Of a stretch of 64,000 nt of DNA, positions 46,850 through 58,270 are shown piece after piece. How positions within the stretch are numbered: position 1 is the stretch's first letter; each line of letters opens with the position of its first letter. The notes under the pieces were generated by a model. The model made no database searches, was not told where the DNA came from, and saw only the letters and a list, made by a program, of their open reading frames with translations. Where the stretch lies: the NCBI GenBank assembly GCA_022036555.1, contig CM039139.1, forward strand, positions 16,867,377-16,931,376. The letters run 5' to 3'. The DNA is from Microstegium vimineum. Its lineage: Eukaryota; Streptophyta; Magnoliopsida; Poales; Poaceae. A program made the translations under genes and the position numbers.

Positions 46850-47690
46850 AGGCTCCAAAACCTCTGGATTGTAGCATATCTTCTAACAAAGACCAATTAA
46901 CACGATCATACTTTTTTCATAATCCAATTTGAATATGACCTAGAGTCTTTACTCTTATGAACCTCATAAATAATCTCATGGCAGTCACTACACTCTCAAA
47001 GATGTATCTACTCTTGATGAATGCACTTTGGTTAGAGGCAATCAACCTATCAGCCACTAGGATCAACCTGCTATTCAAAAGATTGGCAAAGATCTTGAAA
47101 CTACAATTTAACAAACTTATATGTCTAAATAAACTTCTTTAGAGTTTTAGCTTAAGGTTCTTTAGGAATTAATGTTATCATAGCATAGTTGAGTTATCGA
47201 GGTTTAAACCATCTTTCTCAAACATATTGATCAGATTCATAAAGTCTTTCTTAATAGTGCCTCAAAATGCTTGATAAAAGAGGAAGGAAAACCCATTAGA
47301 GGCCAGGAGCACCTTCAACATAAGAGCTGAAGATTGCTTCTCTAACCTCCTCCTCTGAGAAAGGTGCCTCTAAGCCTTCCTTTCGGCCAAGGCCATCTTC
47401 TTCTCTTCCTCTCAAAACATCCTCACCTAACTTCACATTACCAATAGGTCCTTTTCCAAACAAAGACTTTATAAAAATCCACGACATGCTCAAGCATACC
47501 CTTATTATCTTTTATCCATCCTTCAGATTCTGTGTTTCTCTCCTGTGTTGTATCTAAATGTAGAATTGCAATTACAAATGACATTCAATTCTAATCCTAT
47601 GTTTTAGATATCTATACATTTCAAAGTGGTCATAAATAGTTTTCTCCTTTTCTACAAGAATGGGCTTCCTTCGTCATTATTCATTAGATA
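46850..47690 (-). pseudogene. Decayed LINE ORF2 (reverse transcriptase) fragment
   Basis: On the - strand two broken frames read as plant LINE reverse transcriptase. The piece at 47493-47296 has KSLFGKGPIGNVKLGED and PFSEEEVREAIFSS. Further on, 47114-46917 has FKIFANLLNSRLILVADRLI and NQSAFIKSRYIFE. These are the conserved blocks before and inside the RT fingers. Frameshifts and stops separate them, and the catalytic region is not seen. It is a dead 5'-truncated or internal fragment. Confidence 0.8.
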
Positions 47691-47808
47691 AAACCCTAAT
47701 GTCTAGTTTGGAATGTAGTATTTCCATAGAGAAAGTACAAGAAATAAAACTATAGAAATTTTTTGAAGGAAAGGTGTTTGGATCAAAGGATTTATCAATT
47801 CCTTTCCT

Positions 47809-47872
47809 GTGGATGCGATTTCAAAGGAAAAAAAGAACATGTGGATGCGATTTCAAAGGAAAAAAAGAGTCT
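47809..47872. repeat. Two tandem copies of a 32-bp unit
   Basis: GTGGATGCGATTTCAAAGGA then AAAAAAGA occurs at 47809-47840 and 47841-47872, with only the last bases differing. It lies in DNA that looks like a decayed MITE. Confidence 0.9.
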
Positions 47873-47972
47873 GATCCTTGCTCCTGGTTTTCTTTCCCTC
47901 ACGAAGTCCAAGAAAATAAAGTATACTTAGTTTTATCATTAATATATATATGTTTGGTGATTAAAAAAAATG

Positions 47973-48121
47973 TACTTCCTCTGTCCCACAATTAATGTTG
48001 TCCTAGCACTTCTTTTGAGCGTGGTACAGAGAAGACAAGCATGCGGACAATAAACACGTCCAAATTCAAGTAATGAATGATACATCTGGTTAACGTCCAC
48101 TATATTAGGACAGAGGGAGTA
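47973..48121. mobile_element. Stowaway MITE, about 149 bp
   Basis: The left end TACTTCCTCTGTCCCACAA and the right end TAGGACAGAGGGAGTA are inverted repeats with TA at both edges. This is the standard Stowaway (Tc1/Mariner-type) form. Confidence 0.85.
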
Positions 48122-49055
48122 ATGTATATGCACTCTGAAGCAGCAAGTAACACCGCTCATCGAGCTTTGCTGGCTCATGGCCATGAATCACTTTTGGCCT
48201 TGTGGATCGGACTCGGCCATTCACTTGTGATAAAATGCTTATGTAATTTAAATGACTTGAATTAATTTAGCACTAAGTACTAGGGATGTTTCATCATTTC
48301 TATAATATTTCTATTCCTGTCATATGAACTTCTGCATTTCAAACACATCTTCCTATCACGTTTATGTGGTTTTTTATTTCTCTGTTTGCCACTACATTCA
48401 CATTTCTTTCCTGCGGTAACACAACAAAGGAGAAAATAATATTTATTAAGACCTGAAGAGGTTCAAGTAGTATTTTTTTCCGGAGAACCAGAAGCTATGA
48501 ACACCACACAAAGACAATTAGCCTTAATATTCCTTACAGCAAAGATAGTTCCTCTGTGCCTTGGTAATATATGATGACACTATACTTGCATTTTTACGAA
48601 CCCTGACTCTTCTATTCGAGACTTCATTAATATTTTTTTTTCTTGCCAAGACTTTAAAGTATTTGTACAACAACCAACTACACTTGAAAAGCCAAACTAC
48701 TATTATAATTTTAATGCGGTCGTTGTTTTAATTATTGCTCATTCCCCTCATTGGGTACAGTGGAAACGTGCCCAAGCAAAGCTACTTGTACGGCTTTGCT
48801 TCCAGACTTTCAGCACAGTAAAATTGAATTGCATGCGCTAAGACCCAAGAGCAAGCAAAGTTACTTGAACAGTCAGACTTCCAGGATGATACATTAGGGC
48901 AGCCGCAATGTATTCTCTTAGCATGGTACAGAAATTGAGTCGTCAACATGTGCTTTGTTAGCAAAAAGATCTCCAATGTGTAAACTTATTGCACATACTA
49001 AAGTAAGGCCAAAAAACTATGTGCTCTTTGCACCGGCTTAGAATACATAATGTAA
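48122..49055. other. AT-rich intergenic DNA
   Basis: No gene is recognised. An imperfect repeat of about 60 bp near 48775-48880 (AGCAAAG then TACTTG motifs) is the only structure noted. Confidence 0.45.
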
Positions 49056-49272
49056 CTACCCTTTCAAGATGCAAGCGGCGCGGGCCTGTCCGCAAGCCTG
49101 CTAGGCCCGCCCCGCAAAGTAGGCCCACTGGACAACCATATACAAGTAACTTTTCTATCGCGGGCTGGGGCAGTCAGCCTGCTAGTAGTATGCGGACAGC
49201 TCGCAGAGCCTGCGAAGTCCTGCAAAGACCTGCTAGCTAGCGTGTGCCGCCTCCGCCGCCACCACGCGAAAC

Positions 49273-49776
49273 ATGGCTCCGTCAGCGTCGCCGCTGCGCA
49301 CAACGCCTGGTCCACCCGCATCCATGGCCGAGGCGCCCACCGTGGCACCAATGCTGGTGCCGGAGAATCCCGTCGATGCTCCCCCCACTGTGCCGGCCAA
49401 GAAGAAGCCGTCGTCTTCCTCCAAGGGCAAGAAAAGGAAGGGAAAAGGGTCATTGGATCCTACTCCGGCCGCTGAAGCCCTCGTCGCCAAGAAGCGTAAG
49501 ACTTTCGATGCGTGCCCGTCCGCAGTCAAGGCCCCCAGATCCAGTGGCGCCGCCGCCGCCTCCGTCACTGCTGCGCGCACCACGGCACGCTTGGTCGCCA
49601 GATCCAGAGTAGTACAGACCCTCGCATCCACGTCGTCTGCATCCGTGTTGCCGGCCCCGAGGTCCACGCTGTCCCCGCTCCAGGACACGGACGCCGACGG
49701 CGAGACGCCACAACAGATATGCTTTGCTCTGTGCTCACTAATCTTACTCTGTAAAAGATTGCTTGGCTCACATTGA
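49273..49776 (+). CDS. Hypothetical first exon in the hAT-like element, Ala/Pro/Lys-rich
   Basis: An open frame of 167 codons begins 209 bp inside the left end. It is rich in Ala, Pro and Ser, with basic clusters KGKKRKGKG and KKRKTF that resemble nuclear signals. No domain is recognised. If spliced, its last residues may be intron: a donor candidate is CTCT/GTAAAAG near 49749 and an acceptor CCTGCAG ends at 50097. That pair does not join to the RS frame downstream, so the gene model is unsettled. Antisense frames overlap because of GC content. Confidence 0.35.
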   Translation: MAPSASPLRTTPGPPASMAEAPTVAPMLVPENPVDAPPTVPAKKKPSSSSKGKKRKGKGSLDPTPAAEALVAKKRKTFDACPSAVKAPRSSGAAAASVTAARTTARLVARSRVVQTLASTSSASVLPAPRSTLSPLQDTDADGETPQQICFALCSLILLCKRLLGSH

Positions 49777-50333
49777 TATACTCAAAGGTTTTGATATAAT
49801 AAACCCAAGATGTAGAGATATAGTGAATCATATGCCTTGCATAAACAATGACCTCAACGTATCCATATGTGGGCATTTTTAGTTTACTATCTGTTGGTTG
49901 CCAAGTTCATTCAGTGCACTATCTGTTTCTGACAAGATAAGATGTTATATGTTACTTTGCTTGCCTTGGATAAACAAGTGTTATAGTGCATATTAGGATA
50001 AGTATAGGTTTGTTTGCCAAGTTCACTATGTCAGTGTTTAAGTTCACTCTGTGTTTAAGTGATTAATCTTTCAATATTAATTTTTTTCCTCCTGCAGCCC
50101 ATAATGTTAAATGTTTTGTCACAGTCTCAACCACACGAAGCTGGGTGCTCAACAACGACATCCCCTTTGATCGGCTCTTCCGGAACAAAGCGCAAAAAGC
50201 CAGTGGTAAATCAACAAAAATCTTCAGCAAGCAAATGGTTCAAGCCTCCAATGGCAAGAAAGGTCAACTCTCCTATTGTGACGGGCTCTCCAATGATGAG
50301 ACTACTAGTGTCTCCATTGGTGATGCGGCCAAG

Positions 50334-51924
50334 TGAAGAATCATGGCCCTAGCTGGTTTTGGTGATTAACGACAATTAGAGGTTATTATGGTTAACGTGT
50401 GTTTTGTAGAGGCTATGCGTAGCTTAGCCATAGTGATCAACAAGAATGAGCATTAACGGTCATCACTTAGCCCCCAAGATGGATATCGTTTCGGATTTCA
50501 AGGAGACATGATGAAGACCCTAGAATGATAGGCTAAGTGTCATAAGGTGATGAAAGACACTTAGAAATAGATAGGGCTTCTCTTTTTATCTTTGACCGTA
50601 CTATTAAGAGGGGTTGAGACTAGTAGCTTGACTTAGGAAAGCTTCATGAACTAGGTGTGGTGCACACTTGTCTTCCTTAGCTCTAAGCAAGCCTATGTTG
50701 ACCGTAAGATAGCCTAGAACAACTTCCATATTCATCGCGACGAAAAACGAAGTTGAGAGGCCTGTTTTCTGGACGACGGACGCTCCTGACGGAGGCGTCG
50801 GACGCTGTCCGTCGCGTCGGACAAAGGCGTCGGACGCTGGGTGGTTGAGTCCACAGCGTCCGTCGACCTTCCAGTGGCCGTGTTTTCTGGCTAAGTTTTT
50901 CAGGGTCCGACGGACGCTGTCTGTCGGTTAGGCGTCGGATGCTTGGAGAGCGTCCGTCGACCTTCCAGAGAGGGTGTTTTTCAGCCCGAGCCAGAGTGTT
51001 GCGTCGGACGCTGAGATGAGCGTCCGTCGCCCCTGTGACGGAGCGTCCGTCGCTGGGAAAAGCGTGTCAGAACTAGCCGTTGGGTAGGGCGTCGGAGCGT
51101 CCGTCGCCCAAACTATGAACAGAACTAGCCGTTGGGACATGCGACGGAGCGCCCGTCGCCTAGTCGATGGAGCGTCCGTCGCCAACTTAAGTTGCCAGCC
51201 CGAGACAGTTTTCTGAGGGGCTATTTATAGCTTCTCACTCTTCTCTCCCACCTCGCCTTTGCTCATTTGAGTTGCTGAGTTTGCTGAGAAGGTTGGGAAG
51301 AGAGCAAGAGCCCTAGAGAGAGAGAGTGATTCGCGAATCCATCCATCCTCTCTTTAGTTCATCCAAGAGTTCAAGTGTGCATCCTCTAGTTGTGAAGCTT
51401 GAGTGAGTCAAGCGAAGATCGAGGCTTGTTACTCTTGGTGATCGACATCACCTAGACGGTCCGGTGGTGCTCGGAGGAAGGTGATCGCCGGAGGATTGTC
51501 GGCGGCCCTTCTCCATCGATGTTTGTGATCGGTTGTGGGCGATTCACCAAGCCGGATTGGCGAAGAATCAGCCCGTAGAGAGCACTTATCCCTTGCGCGG
51601 GATTGAGGGGGAGCTATACCTTGCGAGGTGCTCCAACGAGGCTAGGGGGGAGTGTCGACTCCTCGATACCTCAGCAAAACATCGCCGTGTCAAGCATCTC
51701 TTTCCCTAGCTTCTTCTTACCGCATTACTTTCCGCACTTGTCTTTCAATTCATACTAGAATTGTGTAGGAAGTTTTTGCTTTCTATTGATTTGCTACTGC
51801 TTTCTAGCTAGGACACACAAGCTGTAGACACTTGAGGGTTAATTGGCTCTTTATAGGTTTAATTCTTGTTTAGAAATTAAAAAGAGCCCAATTCACCCCT
51901 CTCTTGGGCATCTTGATCCTTTCA
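50334..51924 (+). mobile_element. Solo LTR, 1591 bp, TSD CCAAG (family A, copy 2)
   Basis: It starts TGAAGAATCATGGCCCT and ends CTTGATCCTTTCA, like the copy at 5743-7228. It is flanked by CCAAG at 50329-50333 and 51925-51929. No internal domain remains. It is about 105 bp longer than copy 1, mostly through more GCGTCCGTCG/CGGACGC motifs at 50770-51185. The TATA box CTATTTATAG is at 51221-51230. It is nested in the hAT-like element and is therefore younger. Confidence 0.9.
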
Positions 51925-51974
51925 CCAAGATCACCAGCACTTGGGTTGCGTGTGTCACCGACAGTCAACCTGCG

Positions 51975-52140
51975 TAGGTCATCATCAGTTAGCCCGTGGA
52001 GGTCACCGTCGCTCAGCCAACAGAGGTCACCAACATGCAGCCCAAGGAGATCACCGGTACGCAGCCGAAGGAGATCACCGGTACGCAGCCCAAGGAGATC
52101 ACCGGCACGTAGCCCGCAGAGGTCACCAGCACGCAACCCA
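51975..52140 (+). repeat. About seven degenerate copies of a 24-bp unit
   Basis: The unit reads GATCACCGGTACGCAGCC then AAGGA, clearest at 52047-52105, and decays toward both sides. In the open frame it encodes RSPVRSPR-like octapeptides. In a second frame it reads EITGTQPK, but that frame has stops. Confidence 0.8.
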
Positions 52141-52359
52141 GTCTCTCATAACCATGGTAACACAGTTGAAGCTCTAATATGTTTTCAGGACCGGCTTCGA
52201 GCAGCTGGTATGTAATGCTTTTAGTTTCATTGAATTATTTGACGGTGCTTATCTATAATACCTGTAACATATATTAATTTGGAACTACAGGGTCTTCTTA
52301 TTTGGATATTATATCAATTGACGGCTTGGATAATGACTTATATCACTAGTACATGGCTG

Positions 52360-53600
52360 GTAAGGTCTTGCTTATTTCTTTTGATCCATGCAATGATATG
52401 AGTTGATGTTTAGTAAGCTGTTAACTCAGATTGATATAGCTCGTAAACTTTCTCCTTTCAAATTTGCAAAAAGCTCATATTGTCTTTCACAATTCAGCTA
52501 CTTGATGACATCAATGAGACTTCAAATGTTGTGGAGTTTCGCACTTGTATCTTGTAGGTAGAGGGAGAACAGAGATGATTAGGGCTTGTTTTCTCCCAAC
52601 ATATGTCAATTAGTATTTCTAGATTGTTCTACATGTGTCAGAGCTGGGCTCATGGTACAGATGATTGCTGTTCTTGCATTTCCACCCAAAGAAAGCTGTA
52701 AAATGCGAGTTAGCTTCGAGTCCTGGTAGGGTATATGTCCACTTCTTTTCTCTGAACTGCAATTGAAGTTTACAGTTAAGTTTTAGTTAAAATAATGTTG
52801 GATGTTTGTCGCTTGAATTTTGTATAAAAAACTAGAAACAATGTAGGTCTCTCTAGCTCATACAATCTGAATGCTTACAGCTTGTATACTGCTCCTATGA
52901 GGATACCGTATCTCAGCAGAATACATTTTATCTGATACTACCGGTTCAGAAATTCAGTTGTTCCAACAATCTGATCTCCACTTCAGATATTCAGCTGTTC
53001 TGCTTGATACTTGATAGCCAACATTGTTAATCCTGGAGACGTTTGTGTACTCTTATTTATTTTTGTCCACTATTGCATAGTTCTCACTGCTGTAATATCC
53101 ATGATATGATGCATAATTATCTCGTTCATTTTCTTGTTCTCTTCTGAATTCAGCTGAGGCGGCATTAGTGTATCCCCTGATGAATGAACCAACACCGTAG
53201 AGAAGCATGAGAGTGGAACTTCTGAGGACGTCCAAAAATCATCTCTTTGGGAACCAAAAGCATTTAAGCATTGCTGCCCCTGATACTGTGACATGAGAAT
53301 TGGCTCATAATTTCTGAAAATTCAACAGCTCTTCTGTAATGGTAGTTATATGATTTAGATCTGATGCGCTCAACAGACTAGAAGCTTTTTGAAATAACCT
53401 TTCAGTTTTAGAACATAAAATTGCTGAAAAATGTTGTATGTGGAAGTACTGTTGAACGGTTCTGCAAAGTAACATTCGTTGTAGTTGTCATCTTCATCTC
53501 TGTTGGGTGATGAACTGATGGTATAAACAGGTCTGGTTGACTTTGCCATATTTTATATTTATATTTTATATTTTATATTTTAGTACTAATGTGTCCGTAT
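52360..53600. other. Right half of the hAT-like element
   Basis: Mostly AT-rich DNA. On the - strand near 53294-53053 two overlapping frames look protein-like (SQYQGQQCLNAFGSQRDDFW in one, GSFIRGYTNAASAEFRREQE in the next). This hints at a captured exon with a frameshift. No family is recognised. Confidence 0.35.
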
Positions 53601-53802
53601 ATTAACAAGTGAGTAGAGAGGCCCGCCAGGCCTAGCAGGTTTCACTGGCCTAGCAGGTTTCACTGCCAAGCCTAGCGGGCATTTTGCGGCCAGCACGCAT
53701 AAGTTGGTGGACGCCCGCAAAGTCTGCAAAATTAGCGTTGCGGTCCGTGCGGCGGCTTGCAGGACGTCTGCAGAGCGGCCCGCTTGCATCTTGACTACCC
53801 TT

Positions 53803-54255
53803 ATCACCAACAGCGATGATAAGAAAACTTTCTTTTTAGCACACAACCAATGGCTTCATCACCAACAATAATAAAGTACAAATAGGCAAACTCCAGCAGA
53901 GAAATGACTGAACACTGATCATACTATCAACAAACTGTATGAGATAGATGCTTCATATAGGAAGTATTCAATGCAGGTACATTTGCCGAGTACCTGATAT
54001 CCTATCATAACAATTGTGTTACAAATGAAAGTGGTAATATAGTACAGTAAAAAAGAATTGCATAGTGATAATTAGGTCCCCTCCATGACTTCTTCTAATA
54101 TCTTAAACATGAAATTCTGTAGCTCCTAGTTCAGGACGACATTCATCCGTATGCTTCTTTCCCAGTATTAGCCAATACAAAAACGTTCAGGTGAGGCTGT
54201 TGCAAAAGAGACAATGCATCAAAGGCGAACTTCCTTATAAGGTTTATGAATAGCT
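53803..54255 (-). other. Probable 3' UTR of GONST3 and flank
   Basis: The 200-300 bp below the stop codon at 54256 likely form the 3' UTR of the - strand transporter gene. No other feature is seen. Confidence 0.5.
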
Positions 54256-55353
54256 TTACTTTTGAGTTGAATTGCTCTCTTGAACTCCCTGCATCTGCAA
54301 CAACTTCTGTTGCTCCTCATCGCTCTCTTCCTTCGGCTCAACCTTGGGTGCCTTCGGTTTAGTGGTGGATTGCTGGTAGAGCACACCACCCGACATGCAT
54401 ATCAGGAGCCCAATGGTACCCACAAAAGACGCATGGTTGTCCCAGATAAGCAAATTAATCACAACAGTCAGGAGCTTGTTCACTATGCCAAGTACTGTGA
54501 ACCCAGTAGCAGAGATAGCCCGTCTGCAGGAGAATCCAAAGAAGGATATTGACAGTCCAAACAGGCATGAGAGACCAACAGGGAGGACCACATCAAATGA
54601 AAGCCAGTTTGACATTTTGGAGCTGTCGACCTTCATCTGATCAAATTCTCCCATTATAAGGAGCTCAAGGGGGAACAGCATCAAAGCCTCAAGGTTGTTG
54701 TATATCACGAGGCCCCATGTGTTCAGCCCAATGGTCATTACGACGTGCTTGATGTACACAAAATCAATGGACATGCTCGCTAAGTAGGCCACTGCCCAGG
54801 TGTAAGCAGTCACAGTGAATTGGTTGTCTGTGAAAACATAGATCACACTTCCGCCAAGTATTGTGGAAAGTGAAAGCCATGTCTTGAGTGATGGCCATGG
54901 CTGATGAAGATACAGCGTCTCTCCGATCGCTACAAATATAGGCACAGCAGAGCGGAACACGATGAAAGTATCCACATTGGCATGAAGCAGGAGTTCACTA
55001 TTTGTGAAGATGGAGATATAGAACATCACAGCAGCAGGTAAGAACTTCCACATCGTCCTCAAATTAAGGCCGTCATGCTCAATGAGCTTAAGCTGTCCAC
55101 AAAGGAGAACTCCAGCAACGCTAGTGAAGTACTGCAAAGCTGTCAGGGCTCCAGGATATGGAAATTTCATGATTGCCCATTTGTTGATGATGGAGAGCAG
55201 CGACGCTGATAAACAATACCCAGCAGCCACACCATAGACTGAAGCTTGCTGCAGAAGAGTGTTCCATGTGTTACTCCAGGCTCCAGCTCTCTGGATAGTA
55301 CCTGGACCCTCATGTGAAGTATCTTCTTTTGAGGAGTCTGAGAGGTTAGACAT
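54256..55353 (-). CDS. GONST3: Nucleotide-sugar transporter, GONST3 type (DMT superfamily)
   Basis: A single coding exon of 365 residues. The family moves GDP-sugars from cytosol into the Golgi lumen in exchange for the nucleotide monophosphate. About ten hydrophobic membrane segments are seen. Landmarks are AGYCLSASLLSIINKWAIMK, FPYPGALTALQYFT, HANVDTFIVFRSAVP, TIGLNTWGLVIYNNLEAL and, in the last third, GFTVLGIVNKLLTVVINLL. The GIVNK motif matches the GDP-sugar binding motif GXL/VNK. The acidic-Gln-rich cytosolic tail (KEESDEEQQKLLQMQ) also fits GONST3. I start at 55353 because the bases before it (TTGATGTTGCAG) form a splice acceptor, so the upstream in-frame Met codons are intron. The 5' UTR is thus likely split, with its first exon near 57600-58200. 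Confidence 0.93.
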   Translation of the reverse strand: MSNLSDSSKEDTSHEGPGTIQRAGAWSNTWNTLLQQASVYGVAAGYCLSASLLSIINKWAIMKFPYPGALTALQYFTSVAGVLLCGQLKLIEHDGLNLRTMWKFLPAAVMFYISIFTNSELLLHANVDTFIVFRSAVPIFVAIGETLYLHQPWPSLKTWLSLSTILGGSVIYVFTDNQFTVTAYTWAVAYLASMSIDFVYIKHVVMTIGLNTWGLVIYNNLEALMLFPLELLIMGEFDQMKVDSSKMSNWLSFDVVLPVGLSCLFGLSISFFGFSCRRAISATGFTVLGIVNKLLTVVINLLIWDNHASFVGTIGLLICMSGGVLYQQSTTKPKAPKVEPKEESDEEQQKLLQMQGVQESNSTQK

Positions 55354-57590
55354 CTGCAACATCAAAACTACAATTACTAAAGCTTAAAACATATTCATTA
55401 GTAGCTACTGTAGAATATGGAACAAGCTATGACACACATGCATGTTTAAGGGAAAAAACCCACACTAAGATTAATGCAGCATAGCAGCAGATAGTCTAGA
55501 ATTTAAGGATAGGTTTCCATGTAATAGAGAGAATATGTGACCATCATAGAAGAATTTGATGAAGGGCAAAAGCATAAGAGGGTACAGATCTGTTTCTACA
55601 ATCTACGGTTCACTGTATCATCAGTTTGTATCATAATAGCATATTATATGATACAATAAAATGAATTATTGACCATTACAAGTACAGATCCCAGTTCATA
55701 ATGTGAGCTAATGCAGTGTGGTGTTGTCTTGTAAATATTTTCTATCCTTCTTAATGCAATGATGATGTATGAATGGACTATCCAGAAGAATACCCAAAAA
55801 GGCAAAAACTATGCACAAACAAAAAATACAGAGCCTTGACATTTTGTAACTCCACCAAATTTGGGCCAGCCCCCAGATCGACATCTTCCAATCAAATTTC
55901 ATACAGTAACAATTGAGATTATCAGCACTCTTCACAAATACATTCATGTCTGCCAGAATTAGTTGTACTACTCATTAATATGCGCTATAAAGAGCTCATC
56001 ACCATCACATATTAAAGATCAAAGCATATTTTCATGCACTCCTAGTTGGGATTGGTATGAACTTCTAAGGATGCACTTCCAACACATATATGCCAGATAA
56101 GAAATCAACTATAAGTCATCATTAAGAAGCTTATAGCTGTAACCAGTAAGTGCTCATTTACTGAATAAAAGAAACAATGTTTATCAAATGGTGCTAACAA
56201 ATAATCCAATATTGAGTAACTTTACAACTCTGAGAAACTTAATAGAAAGAAATTAAATCTCTGCTTCATCATGTGTTAAGCCATCCTGTTTATCTTCTGT
56301 AGCAAGCACATACCCAATCCAAATTTTCTGATGCAAAACCAGCAAGCATGGTAAAGGCTCAAGAAGGTCAAACAAAGACAAAACAAGATGAAACAAACAG
56401 CAAAAAGACAGACAACAGGTACTTAAATCGCATGACAAAATCAAAGGCACAAGATGAGGAAGCAGGACTTCATCAACGAATCAGAAGAAGATCAAACTAT
56501 GCCGCCTATAAAGAACTAAAGTATCCAAGCAAAGATCAACAAATACCTTGTAACGTCCAATCCGGGAATTCGCCATGCCTTAAAACCAAAATTGAACACC
56601 AAATGATCTAGGTATGAAGCATGTATCTTTCTAAGCCACAGCTGAGGAGGCTCGAGGTGGCAAGAGAAAGAGGGAAGCCCCGTATCCAACAGACACCGAG
56701 CAGCTCTATCAACTAGTCTCGTGGGGGTATAATGCGTTAGTCCATGGCAGCAAGGGAAGTCAAACAAGCTTGGGGCACGTCGCAAGCATGTTAGGTTGGT
56801 AGGATGACAGGACATGGTAGAAATATCAACGGGGCGTATTGTACCACCTAAGCACTTGTCCAAGTCAAGGAGGAGAACTTAGACGGGGTCACCATAATGG
56901 GGTGTGCTAGTTTTTTGATAAGAAAACAAGTACAGCTTACCTCAGGAATCTTCCTTCGCAACTATGCAGATTGGACAGATCCCTCTCAACTACCACAGCG
57001 TGACAGCTCCAGCCTCCAGCGCCTCAAGACGAACGAAGAAGTCGCTGTAAGCCCACGAAGTGCTCCCTGAGGCCTGAACTCGGTGCTAGAGCCTCGCGAG
57101 CCGGCGCAACGCAACCAACCAATCAGTCACATGAAGCGTTGCTGACTCTGTTTTAAAGAAACAAACAAAACAATGAATTTAGTTAGCCACCTCGCCGGAG
57201 CATGCGTCCTATGCTAGCGCAAGAAGTCATTGCACGAACTAAACGCCGCCATGGACAGAAGAAAAGAAAAACGTCAATTGTTAGGTGAGGGCATCCTGTC
57301 AGGACCAATGACATCGAGTTCGCATAGTAGCAGTTTCGTGCACAGCCCAGTTTCGTGCGCAGCCTGAACATGGCAGGACATTATTGATTAGCACCGTATC
57401 TACCCACGGAGGCGTCACCTAGAAACCTCCCAAGTGGTGGCCATCACCCATCAAAGCGCCAGCGGCATCACCTCAAGTTAGGGTTCTTCCTGTACATGCC
57501 CTGAAGCAGAAACGGGTCGAAACCCCCAGAGAAAGCAGATGATAGAAGGGTAACACTCACCTTTCAGACGCTTCCTCCAGCCCCGGTGAA
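55354..57590 (-). other. Probable 5' UTR intron of GONST3
   Basis: The acceptor next to the start codon implies a leader intron here. A piece at 56554-56900 starts TGTAACGTCCAATCCGGG and looks retroelement-like (gypsy LTR start), but no matching end was found. No conserved coding exon is seen. Confidence 0.4.
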
Positions 57591-58270
57591 TTCGGTGGTG
57601 TGGGGGACGCCAAAGGATTGGGCGGCGATTTATCGCGGGGTTTCCGTGTAGGCCGGAATTGTTTTCTGCGCTTTGGTCGTCGGAGGTGGGAAGCCGGATC
57701 TGGACGCTTGCGATTGCGAGTCAACCCGCGGCCGGTGATGGGCGCACGGGCGAAGGGTTCTAGTAGTGGGGCCCTGCGATTTGGGAACTGCCGAATTGGG
57801 ATTTCAGAGAATGGAAGCCAAACGAGAAGGCCACGGCATATTTTTTTGCAGGCGGCGACGATGATTGAATTTACAAATGCGACTTGCTGCGCGGAGGAGA
57901 TCTCGAGGCGCCTTCCGCCTCGGCGGGCTCGCCCGCCTTGTGGACCTTCCGACTTGTCCGGTTCTCCGCGCCCCTGCGTGCGAGCTCGGCTGCGTGAGAA
58001 GGGGTACGAACGGCCAGATGGGGATCTGATGCGATAAGCGAACTAGGATAGGGACGGGGGTGCCGCGCCCGCGAATACGTCGTCCCCGGCGAGTCGGCGG
58101 CACTGCTACGTGCAAGCCGCAGTGGGACTGAGAAGGAGGAGGGGAGAGGACGGGCGGCAGAGCAGGGGTGGCTACCAATCTGGTGAGGTCTGGCCCAGGC
58201 CGCCTCCCGTCGGCGAGACCTCCCACTCTCTCCCCCGCCGGGACGCCTGTACTGACACTGTCTGTTTCCG
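57591..58270 (-). promoter_or_regulatory. GC-rich promoter and first leader exon region of GONST3
   Basis: Base composition rises sharply here between two AT-rich stretches, as expected for a grass promoter/5' leader. Open frames run on both strands without known motifs. The transcription start is not fixed. Confidence 0.35.

Larger units (their letters stand above)
50098..52355 (+). pseudogene. RS/SP-repeat reading frame in the hAT-like element, split by a solo LTR
   Basis: The piece 50098-50333 follows a good acceptor (TTTTTTCCTCCTGCAG) and encodes a Ser/Lys/Pro-rich segment with SSGTKRKKP and SKWFKPPMARK. The solo LTR interrupts it at the codon for an Arg of MRPR. After the second TSD copy the same frame is open from 51930 to 52209 and encodes degenerate RRSPVRSP repeats, then ICFQDRLRAAG. 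A donor (GCTG/GTATGT, about 52209) and an acceptor (ACTACAG, about 52291) lead to a short last exon encoding LDIISIDGLDNDLYH and a stop. The RS repeats recall splicing-related proteins, but no RNA-binding domain is seen. Function is unknown; the LTR would end translation early. Confidence 0.45.
49056..53802 (+). mobile_element. Large hAT-like DNA element with 8-bp TSD, carrying reading frames
   Basis: The element 49064-53794 is flanked by the perfect 8-bp repeat CTACCCTT (49056-49063 and 53795-53802). It starts TCAAGATGCAAGCGG and ends with the exact reverse complement. Both subterminal regions are full of GCCCGC, CCTGCTAGG and GCGGGC motifs, as in Dart/Ac-type hAT elements. It is 4731 bp long, about 3135 bp without the nested solo LTR. 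No hAT transposase domain (dimerisation, DDE or BED finger) is recognised, so it appears non-autonomous. It carries open frames that may be captured genes. Confidence 0.75.

Noticed and set aside
54280..54640. Two + strand frames opposite the GONST3 exon
   Set aside because: They are shadows of a complete, conserved - strand membrane protein.
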